From: SHZI01 sp963698405 | GTDB lineage: Bacteria; Pseudomonadota; Gammaproteobacteria; Steroidobacterales; GCA-2729495 | Assembly: GCA_963698405.1 (NCBI GenBank) | Contig: CAVOQT010000005.1 | Coordinates: 248,001 to 312,000 of the forward strand | Length of the DNA stretch: 64,000 nt | Direction: 5' to 3' | Shown: positions 9,557 through 16,852 of the stretch, piece after piece | Position numbering within the stretch: position 1 is the first letter of the stretch | Layout of the letters: every line of letters begins with the position of its first letter | Notes under the pieces: model-generated | Told to the model about the DNA's origin: nothing | What the model saw: the letters and a program-made list of their open reading frames with translations, nothing else | Database searches by the model: none | Program-made: the position numbers and the translations under genes

Positions 9557-10931
9557 TCACAGTCCTGGCGGACGCTGGCTGTCTTCGTGCATCTTGATCA
9601 GGAAGTTGCGTACCGCCGGTTCGGCTTCTTCGCGGCTCATCAGGCGCTGCTCGACCAGCAGCCGCGCCATGTCGCGGATCGAGCGGCGCCCGTCGATCAG
9701 GCCCATGATGAAGGCATAGATACGGGTCGTCATGGTCTGCAGTTCAAAGGCCGGCAGCAGTGGTACGGGCTGTGTGCCGGTAATCAGCCAGTCTGGCAGC
9801 GCGCGATGACGGGCGGTGGCAGGGCCACGTCCGTGTCTTGTCGGCAACGATGGTGACGACATTCTCCAGGCGGCCGTGCCGGCTGGCCGGCGAGCACATA
9901 TAAGGAATGTCGTCCTCGCGTACATCCGGTTCGGCAAAGCCGCTGTCCATCACGATGGCGAGTGTTTCTTCGAGGCTGTAGCGCTGGCTCGCCATGGGCT
10001 GGGCAAAGCTGAGCGAGCCGAAACAGATCCAGCGACCGCCGGGCTTCAGCAGGTTATTCAGCCGCACGGCAAGCGTGCGGAAGTCTTCCGGCAGGATATC
10101 CACGACCCAGGGCGTGACGATCACGTCGAAGCTGCCGGCCAACAGTGGCGCGCGCAATGCATCGCCGAGTACCAGATGGAAACCGTCGCGTACCACTTCC
10201 GGTGCGACCAGGCTGCGCAGTACAGCGTGTTCGGCCAGCGTGCGTGGCGCAATCGGAAACTCCCAGAGTTCGGTAGGCTCGCCGGCCGTGGCGCGGCGCG
10301 CCAGCAGCGCGAGCAGGGGATTGAAGTCCAGTGCCAGCGTGAGGCCGATCGCATACTCCTGATGCAGATCGTAGGCGAGTCGTCCCGCGCCTGAGCCGAG
10401 CACCAGCAGGCTGTCGACGGACTCCCGCCCCGGCAGTGAGCCACCTACCAGCCTGAGTGTCGCTTCGTTTTCCTCATCGCCCCAGGCCCAGTCGCGATGG
10501 ATGTTCGGATAGTAGGTGGTCAGGCCCTGGTCGCCGGGCAGTCGGGTCTGCAGGGCCAGATGAGTGGCAAGGGTGCCCTGTGCCTGATGAACCGCCAGCG
10601 GCGTGAGCAGTTCGCGCAGGCGTTTGATCTGGTCGACAGTCGCCCGGTTGAGCAGGCTCAGACGGTCGCGGGTCAGCGGTCGCAGGCGGGGATTCTGCAG
10701 TTCGGCCTGCAGTGCAGTGGCTTCCTGGTCGAGTTTTTCCAGCGTGAACTGCAGTTTTCCGCGCCACTCCGTCAGTGTGGCGGAGGGTTCGACAAACAGG
10801 CAGGGCACATCCAGCAGCGACGGGAAGTTGATGCCGCAGGCGCCACAGCCCCAGCTGCGGTCCGGATATTGGCGCAGCGACTGCTCGCAGCGGGGACAGG
10901 CCAGGTGGTCGGCGAGTGCAGGGGAGGACAT
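9557..10931 (-). pseudogene. SAM-dependent methyltransferase with N-terminal zinc ribbon and C-terminal PqqD-like domain, one frameshift
   Basis: From ATG 10931 the protein starts with a Trm112-like zinc ribbon (LACPRCEQ then CGACG). A helical region follows, then a class I methyltransferase domain with SAM-binding VLGSGAGRLAYDLHQ and ALDFNPLL, plus TYYPNIHRDWAWG and ILPEDFRTLAVRLNNLLKPG, which recall the N2227/carnosine N-methyltransferase-like group. After about codon 365 a +1 shift near 9835 leads to a winged-helix PqqD-like tail (IDGRRSIRDMARLLVEQ) ending at 9557. The combined length is about 457 residues. The substrate is unknown. Confidence 0.65.
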
Positions 10932-10960
10932 GCGGCGATTATGGCACTCCCGCCGGGTCG

Positions 10961-11944
10961 TTACCGCTTCCTGGATCTGGCGAAACCGATCAACCCCAGC
11001 ATACCGGAGCCCAGCAACCAGACCGCTGCTGGTGCTGGCACTGCGCTGGGTATGCTCGACTGCCGCCAGTCATGGCCGGAAGTCGAACTCAGATCGAAGT
11101 CGATGGATTGCCCGTTTACGGTAATACCGGAGATACCGCCCCAATAGGCAGAGTCGCCGAGGCTGAAGGCAGAGACAGCATTTGCATTGTTACCCCAGGT
11201 CAATGCAGCAGCCCGCCCATCAAGCCGCATGCTGATATCAAAAAAATTGCCGAGCAGGATGGGTGCTGTGACGGTGAAATCACCGAGCCAGGCCGACGTG
11301 TTGTAGACATCATTGCCGGACAGGGCATCGGTATAGCCGTTCTGGAAAAGGCTGCCCCTGCTGTAGCCGGAGTAACTGATGTCGGCAACCTCGACACGCC
11401 ATGTCCCTTCGGTCGCCGCGGTAAAACCTTCGACGATATCGTAGGGGCTGACACGGCTGCCATCACGATGGAATCCACCGTAGACACTGAATCTCGCGGT
11501 CAACATCGCCTGAGTGCCCGCCGCATGGCTATTGCTGGTAACGCGAACATCGTCATACCACGAGGCCGTTGCCTGGCCGCTGCTTCTGTTCAAAAGGGTA
11601 TTTGAAACGCCGCCCATGGAGCCCGCTGTGCCGAGCACCTTGAGTACGCCATAGTCGGATGACGCAGTGGCGCTGGCGCTGGCCTGGTAGACCGCGCCTG
11701 AACCGGTCACCACCTGTGCTGAATTGACAGCAGCATTGGCACGGGGGAACGCGCCGGGTCCCGGGTAGGTCGTGTCGTTGTAGGTCTGCCGCTCGTAGGT
11801 ATCAGGTTGAACGCAGATTCCGGCTTGCAATGGATTTCTGACGCACTGCTCGGCGATGGCATCCACATAGGTGGCGGCATCGGAAGCGGGTACCGCGCCA
11901 ATCACAAGCGCCAGACAGGTCGCGCTGCGGAATATGCTGCCCAA
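10961..11944 (-). CDS. VPLPA-CTERM (PEP-CTERM-like) sorted exported protein
   Basis: The 327-residue protein has a signal peptide (1-23) and a beta-rich central region of unknown function. The C-terminus is a sorting tail: VPAPAAVWLLGSGML followed by a hydrophobic helix and the basic end RSRKR. Such tails are recognised by exosortase-type transpeptidases and direct proteins to the envelope, often with exopolysaccharide. No exosortase gene lies in this window. The start follows the signal peptide. It is one of at least five proteins here with this tail. Confidence 0.8.
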   Translation of the reverse strand: MGSIFRSATCLALVIGAVPASDAATYVDAIAEQCVRNPLQAGICVQPDTYERQTYNDTTYPGPGAFPRANAAVNSAQVVTGSGAVYQASASATASSDYGVLKVLGTAGSMGGVSNTLLNRSSGQATASWYDDVRVTSNSHAAGTQAMLTARFSVYGGFHRDGSRVSPYDIVEGFTAATEGTWRVEVADISYSGYSRGSLFQNGYTDALSGNDVYNTSAWLGDFTVTAPILLGNFFDISMRLDGRAAALTWGNNANAVSAFSLGDSAYWGGISGITVNGQSIDFDLSSTSGHDWRQSSIPSAVPAPAAVWLLGSGMLGLIGFARSRKR

Positions 11945-12051
11945 GTGCCAGGAGAAACTGGTGAGCGGTTCCCCCCGGCTGTGAGCTGGCCGCTCTTATG
12001 TCAAGCCGTGACTATTGATGGCCAACGCCTGGCAGCTTGGCAGCGGCTTTG

Positions 12052-12318
12052 TCAGATCGTCCCGTTGACGATGGGTGCAAACGCGGTCAGTGAATCCCGC
12101 AGGGTGCTGTTGCCCAGGCCGTGCCCGGTGAACAGTCCGGCAAAGTCGCCCTGTTGCCCGTGCAGTGCCATGTAATTGAGCAGTACGGTCTCGACCAGCA
12201 GGTTGACGTTGTTGGCTGCTGGTGTCGCCGCTGTTTCCACCGAGGCATCGCTGCGGAAGTAGCCGATCTGTTGATGCCGGGCCTGTTGTTCGGGCGTTCC
12301 GCTTCCGGGTCGGATCAA
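12052..12318 (-). pseudogene. 3'-end fragment of a Tat-exported protein gene
   Basis: This is about 80 codons matching the C-terminus of the gene at 15196-16818 (TPEQQARHQQIGYFRSDASV through TAFAPIVNGTI). It lacks everything upstream: homology stops abruptly at 12303, where AT-rich DNA begins. The last 11 codons differ from the full-length copy at five synonymous sites, while the preceding 200 bases are almost identical. It is a non-functional remnant next to the island. Confidence 0.8.
12056..12303. repeat. Left copy of a 250-bp direct repeat flanking the AT-rich island
   Basis: It matches 15202-15449 in the same orientation, with a single mismatch over most of its length and five C/G differences clustered in its first 35 bases. 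Together the two copies bracket 12304-15201. Confidence 0.85.
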
Positions 12319-12430
12319 GACTTACCAGAAAGGGCGCTAAATCCCAGTGCTACTCAAAAATTGGTGGACGTCGACTAAACACAGCGCCAGAGGCTTACCT
12401 GCTAAGACACTGTAAAGTTTTATTTATCCA

Positions 12431-13345
12431 CTAAATTTCCGACGCCATAAACTCTTTTACTTCGACGGTTTGGTTGCCGTCAAGCTCTACACCCGAATCA
12501 AAATAATAGAAGTAGTCATCAATATGGCTAGCCCCCATCATTTTTCCATCAACAAACATAACAACATCGCCTGCGTTATAAACCAAGCGAATATCCGCGC
12601 TGGCAGGGTCAAGTGTTGCTAAATCACCCACTGACAAAACTGTCCATTGTTCTTCAGTTTCGCTGTGAAAAACCATTTTTGCCTTTGAGCGGGTAATGCA
12701 GCCTTTCAATAGAGTGCCTTCAGGCGAGCTGTTAATTTTCACTCCAGCACAATCATTGTCGCCGCCTAAATTCACCAAATCCAATTTGGCGTTCACTGTT
12801 ACGCCAGCGAGTGTAATGGGTTGTTCCGAATATAGTTCAATTGAAAATCCAGCGTCTTTATTCTTTGACTGTAAGATCAAGCGTTCGCGCTTACTGTCTA
12901 ACTCCGCACTGCTATCTTCGTCATTCCACATATCACCCCAATCAGGGAGGTCATCGTCATCATCCTTTGACATTAATTTACCCAGCAGTTTTTTATTCTT
13001 GGATTGCCGCTTAAAGTTGTCGTAAGAGAGCACTTGTTGGCCTGGTACTTTAGCTAATAGCAAAAGCCTCGCCTGATGTGAATCTATGCCGGTTTCTACA
13101 ATTTTTAGATTGTCATAAATGACAGTGGAGTCCGTATCTCCAGGAAAAGCTAGGCTATTGGGCATAAAATTCACAACCGTGGATGTACCCGCGAATTCAC
13201 CATTGACAAATAAAGTAAAGCGTCCTGCTTGACTATCTATCAGTAAATCATTGGTGGCACCAAGCTCACTTTTAATTGCGTCTACATACTTCCATCTCAT
13301 GATGGCTGTTCCATTCGCCCATAAACTTATGAGAAATAGACACAT
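12431..13345 (-). CDS. C-terminal part of a split exported LamG-like protein (AT-rich island)
   Basis: The open segment encodes 304 residues including a beta-rich region (GRFTLFVNGEFAGTSTV, VIYDNLKIVE) typical of concanavalin-like/DUF1080-type jelly rolls. A very acidic linker follows (KDDDDDLPDWGDMWNDED), then a second beta-rich region (VMFVDGKMMGASHIDDYFY). It lies in the same frame as the segment at 13349-13699 and is separated from it only by one TAA codon and one AAA codon. The two were therefore probably one gene of about 422 codons, and the ATG at 13345 is unlikely to be a natural start. The function is unknown. Confidence 0.55.
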   Translation of the reverse strand: MCLFLISLWANGTAIMRWKYVDAIKSELGATNDLLIDSQAGRFTLFVNGEFAGTSTVVNFMPNSLAFPGDTDSTVIYDNLKIVETGIDSHQARLLLLAKVPGQQVLSYDNFKRQSKNKKLLGKLMSKDDDDDLPDWGDMWNDEDSSAELDSKRERLILQSKNKDAGFSIELYSEQPITLAGVTVNAKLDLVNLGGDNDCAGVKINSSPEGTLLKGCITRSKAKMVFHSETEEQWTVLSVGDLATLDPASADIRLVYNAGDVVMFVDGKMMGASHIDDYFYYFDSGVELDGNQTVEVKEFMASEI

Positions 13346-13348
13346 TTT

Positions 13349-13699
13349 TTACTTTAGGCTGAATTGAATAGCAATTTGATCTCCCCATGGGGCAATTAGC
13401 CTCACACCAGGCCATCTGACGAGTTGCTCTGCATCTTGGCGAGTTACGGTAATTTGCGTACTCACTTGATAACTGGCTGCGGCACCTAGTGAAAAACTGG
13501 TAGTGCTGTGATATTCATTTGAAGTACTGCCAATTGCCGTGTAGCTACCATTAGCAATACTTATGGCGGCAGGATCTTTTGCGGGACTCCAACCTTTGCT
13601 GCTACTAAAATCATCATCAAGCACAACTACATCTGCCTGTGCATTTAAGCTGAAGCATAAAAAGAACAGACTACTTGCAATTTTTAAAAATACAGACAT
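13349..13699 (-). CDS. N-terminal part of the split exported LamG-like protein (AT-rich island)
   Basis: The 116-residue open segment has a clear signal peptide (residues 1-22, ending NAQA) and the first strands of a jelly-roll domain (VVLDDDFSSSKGWSPAKD). Translation ends at TAA 13349-13351 in the middle of the fold. The frame continues in the segment ending at 12431. This is either a nonsense mutation or a sequence error; a genuine short protein is less likely because the second half has no leader of its own. Confidence 0.55.
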   Translation of the reverse strand: MSVFLKIASSLFFLCFSLNAQADVVVLDDDFSSSKGWSPAKDPAAISIANGSYTAIGSTSNEYHSTTSFSLGAAASYQVSTQITVTRQDAEQLVRWPGVRLIAPWGDQIAIQFSLK

Positions 13700-13715
13700 G
13701 AGTACTTATTCGTTG

Positions 13716-14549
13716 TTAAAGGTAGTAGTCAAGGAATTCATCATTACTTCCAATCCACTGCTTAGCAAAACTGCTGTTATGCAAATCAATTGCACTTTTT
13801 ATATCAGCAGCACTCTGATTTTTGTCAACAAGTACGCCCCAGCCGTACAAGTGCATTTGTGAACGAGTCAGCAGGCATTTTATTTTATCTGGATTGTCAT
13901 CGTAATCTTCTTTTCTGCTGGTATCTGTTATGCAACGATTTATAAGCCTAAGCGCCTCAGCCTCATCCATAGGCACGCCCTGACCTGTTAAATACAGGTT
14001 ACCCAACATGTAGGCGCTCCAGGGGAAAAAATCCCAACTACCATCCTCTTCTATACCAAAGTAAGCATTTTTACGTAATTCAGTAACCGCATAATCATAG
14101 TTAACGCCTTTGAAGAACTGATCAGAATGCGGACGCAGCTGTAGGGCATATTCAATCAAGCGTTTACGTGCAAAGTAACGGTACCCTTCCTTATCCACCT
14201 TGGCATTTAGCAACAACATATCTTTCATGGCTTTTACATCGCCCGTGGTTTTAAGCGGATACTCTAAATCCAAGGCAACAGCGTCATACATGCCGTAGTA
14301 AATTCGGTTTGATTCGTCCATGTTCTTCTGGGCACGAGCAGCCAAATTACCTACTAAGTTACCCAGTGCAGTGTTGGAGGCAGTGATATGGGCTTGGGGA
14401 TTACGGATGAATTCGGCGTAGCGGCGTTCTGCCTCAGCCGTATTGTAGGCCTTCAACAGGGCTTGCTTGTGAGGATCGTTGGGATTTTGAGCGGCATTTG
14501 CAATATTGATTGTCAGCAATATGAACAGCACAAAAAATCTGGGTTTCAT
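13716..14549 (-). CDS. Exported Sel1-repeat-like protein (AT-rich island)
   Basis: The 277-residue protein has a signal peptide (1-19, ending ANAA) and helical repeats. Two C-terminal segments look like Sel1 repeats: YMLGNLYLTGQGVPMDEAEA and a later one around HLYGWGVLVDKNQSA. Sel1 repeats mediate protein contacts. It ends 16 bp before the split LamG-like gene and probably forms an operon with it. Composition is AT-rich like the rest of the island. Confidence 0.6.
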   Translation of the reverse strand: MKPRFFVLFILLTINIANAAQNPNDPHKQALLKAYNTAEAERRYAEFIRNPQAHITASNTALGNLVGNLAARAQKNMDESNRIYYGMYDAVALDLEYPLKTTGDVKAMKDMLLLNAKVDKEGYRYFARKRLIEYALQLRPHSDQFFKGVNYDYAVTELRKNAYFGIEEDGSWDFFPWSAYMLGNLYLTGQGVPMDEAEALRLINRCITDTSRKEDYDDNPDKIKCLLTRSQMHLYGWGVLVDKNQSAADIKSAIDLHNSSFAKQWIGSNDEFLDYYL

Positions 14550-14640
14550 GCATATACCTTTGTTTTAATAACAACTGAAGATGAGCAATAAAAATTCATG
14601 GTTCATCACCTACATGCGGCCTAATCAGCACCAGGAAGTG

Positions 14641-15195
14641 AATCTACATCCCCGCACACGCGGCGTGCTGATATTGGCATAAAGATAAGTCACTGACCTA
14701 TTGGCAAGCATACCGGTTGCGAATAATAGCGACGTCCCCCCTCTCTTGAGTAGCACGAGGCATGGCGGCGAGAGTACAACGACGAGCGACCGAAGCGATC
14801 ACTGGGCGGGATGACGTCGAAGCCACCAGCGTTCGCGAGACGGACTGCTGGTGAACTCATCGAGAATCTGAAAATGGCGACTCGGGGTTGCCAGGTACAG
14901 GTACTGTGCGGTGAACAGTCCGACGAATGTGCCATTTGCGAGAGCGCCAGCGAATTCTCGAAACAATCAGCGTGAATTGAGGAGTTATTAGACCAGCGCC
15001 ACTGCGCCTTGTACATATGTCCCGTAAACCACCGTCATGAGCGTGATCACAGCGGACCACCATACCTGGTGGGCGGATCCCGCGATCCCGTTGCATCGAG
15101 TTGAGGGACTGATTCAGGCGAAAGTAAATGTATCGTAACGGTCGGCAACGAGGCCTCCGTGCTCGTCGGCGACTTCTTATGGCATCGGAAGCGCC
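14641..15195. other. Gap with decayed coding traces, no confident gene
   Basis: This 555-bp stretch joins the AT-rich island to the Tat-protein gene and has intermediate composition. The minus strand contains short protein-like phrases in different frames: a hydrophobic end at about 14995-15065 (WWSAVITLMTVVYGTYVQG then stop) and another at about 14800-14950 (FVGLFTAQYLYLATPSRHF). They suggest remnants of one or two genes broken by several changes. I cannot assign a family, and I see no transposase or inverted terminal repeats. Confidence 0.4.
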
Positions 15196-16818
15196 CTATA
15201 GGATCGTGCCGTTCACGATCGGTGCAAAGGCCGTCAGTGAATCCCGCAGGGTGCTGTTGCCCAGGCCGTGCCCGGTGAACAGTCCGGCAAAGTCGCCCTG
15301 TTGCCCGTGCAGTGCCATGTAATTGAGCAGTACGGTCTCGACCAGCAGGTTGACGTTGTTGGCTGCCGGTGTCGCCGCTGTTTCCACCGAGGCATCGCTG
15401 CGGAAGTAGCCGATCTGTTGATGCCGGGCCTGTTGTTCGGGCGTTCCGCCCAGCAGTGTCGCGCGGCCGCCGGGGTTGTAGACCAGAAAGAATGAAGCAG
15501 CGGTAGTCTGGTTGTCGCTGGTCCATTCGCCCTTGCCGCGGCCGTTCACCGTGTTGTCGATGCTGCCGTCACTGGACAGTGAGCCATCGCTGTACACATA
15601 CAGCATGAGCGGTACGCCGACACGGGCCGCGTACTCCAGGCAGGCGCCCATGCAGCGCCCGGCGCGGAAGTCCTTTACTTCACCCTCGGCGCGGCGGCCA
15701 CCGTGATAGTCGTAGCCGCCCATCGTGATGCAGCCGGCTCCGGCAAAGCCGTTGACCACCAGCTTCATTACCGATGCGGTCTTTCTGAACTCATCGTCGC
15801 TGTCGTATTCGTTCTGCGTGAAGATGCCACTGTCGCCGACGATCAGCGGATCGATTGAGGGATTCAGGCTGGATGGATTGCCGAAGCGGTCGGCGATATC
15901 AGCGGATTTCACATAGCCGCAGTTGACCAGGTCCTTGATGACAGCATCGCGTGTGATCGCCGGGTTGCCTGGATCCTGCATGCTGAGACCGGTACTGACG
16001 CGCTGCAGTTTCATCGCACTGATGCGCTGGATGGATTCGAGCACCGCGACTGCGTCAGCCTGGCCGAGCAGGCCGACCAGTTGTCCGGTATCGACGAGGC
16101 CGGTGACATCGCTGGGTCTATCGATCTTGGTCGGGCGATCTCCGGCGTTCACCATCATCATGGGTGCTATCGAGTTGCCGCCCGAATCGCTGTTGCGTGA
16201 ACCGACCAGCTTGAGCAGCGAGCCATCGGCACCGATGCGTGCGATGCCGTACAGCGGGTTGTGCGGATTGTTGCCGGTATCGTTCTCCGAGCGGGCCGGA
16301 ATCACTGCACCGTTGATGCTCGCGGCCGTTCCGACGCTCATGCTGCCCTGCATGCCGCGCAGAAAGGCACTGTCGCTGTGAAAGGCCAGCCCCAGGCTCT
16401 GGTCGATATGATCCTGCTGCGTCACTGCGCTGATCACCGGCGGAATCATGTCGCCGGGCAGGCCGAGCTTGCTGTAGCCGGCGCTGGACAGAAAGTCGAG
16501 CTGGCCGCCCGCACCGCCGACCAGGACGTTCGAGCCGGCCATGCTGGCGCCGCCGGCCAGGTCGAAACAGATGAAGGGGATCTTGCCCGCGCCCTGCACG
16601 GCGATTCCGCAGGAGGCCTTGAGCGCCTCAAGATCCGGCGCAAGATCTGCCCAGGCGGCGCGTGGATTGGCAAACAGGCTGAGTATGCCGCCGCCGAGTA
16701 CGGTAGCGGTGCCGGCCATGAACCCTTGCCCGATAAGCTGGCGGCGGGTGATCGGGCGCGCGTGTCCCGGGTGCCGCTGTGGCTCGAAGTAGTTCCGGCT
16801 TCTGTTTCTGCGTGACAT
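15196..16818 (-). CDS. Tat-exported protein of the HzsA-related haem cluster
   Basis: The 540-residue protein starts at ATG 16818, with GAGG 8 bases upstream. It has a twin-arginine signal (ITRRQLIGQGFMAG, hydrophobic stretch, then AWA), so it is folded before export. The mature part has AGKIPFICFDLAGGASMAG and GCITMGGYDYHGGRRAEGEV, which recall sulfatase-like/DUF1501-type proteins that often neighbour planctomycete-style haem proteins; this assignment is tentative. It lies 34 bp downstream of the LamG di-haem lipoprotein and is probably co-transcribed with it. Its last 80 codons are duplicated at 12052-12318. Confidence 0.65.
   Translation of the reverse strand: MSRRNRSRNYFEPQRHPGHARPITRRQLIGQGFMAGTATVLGGGILSLFANPRAAWADLAPDLEALKASCGIAVQGAGKIPFICFDLAGGASMAGSNVLVGGAGGQLDFLSSAGYSKLGLPGDMIPPVISAVTQQDHIDQSLGLAFHSDSAFLRGMQGSMSVGTAASINGAVIPARSENDTGNNPHNPLYGIARIGADGSLLKLVGSRNSDSGGNSIAPMMMVNAGDRPTKIDRPSDVTGLVDTGQLVGLLGQADAVAVLESIQRISAMKLQRVSTGLSMQDPGNPAITRDAVIKDLVNCGYVKSADIADRFGNPSSLNPSIDPLIVGDSGIFTQNEYDSDDEFRKTASVMKLVVNGFAGAGCITMGGYDYHGGRRAEGEVKDFRAGRCMGACLEYAARVGVPLMLYVYSDGSLSSDGSIDNTVNGRGKGEWTSDNQTTAASFFLVYNPGGRATLLGGTPEQQARHQQIGYFRSDASVETAATPAANNVNLLVETVLLNYMALHGQQGDFAGLFTGHGLGNSTLRDSLTAFAPIVNGTIL
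15202..15449. repeat. Right copy of a 250-bp direct repeat flanking the AT-rich island
   Basis: It is the 3' end of the intact Tat-protein gene and is almost identical to 12056-12303, except for five C/G differences in the outermost 35 bases. Confidence 0.85.
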
Positions 16819-16852
16819 ATCAGGTGCCTCAATCGGCTCTGGTTCGGTGCTG

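Larger units (their letters stand above)
12304..14640. other. AT-rich island, probably acquired or chimeric
   Basis: Base composition falls sharply compared with both flanks: long A/T-rich codons, and AAA, TTT and ATT common in a region otherwise ending codons in G/C. It carries three minus-strand genes for exported proteins, with Lys/Asn/Ser-rich products unlike their neighbours. No integrase, transposase or tRNA is visible inside it. The flanking gene-end duplication suggests insertion by recombination into the 3' end of the Tat-protein gene, or a contig join between different genomes. Confidence 0.65.
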
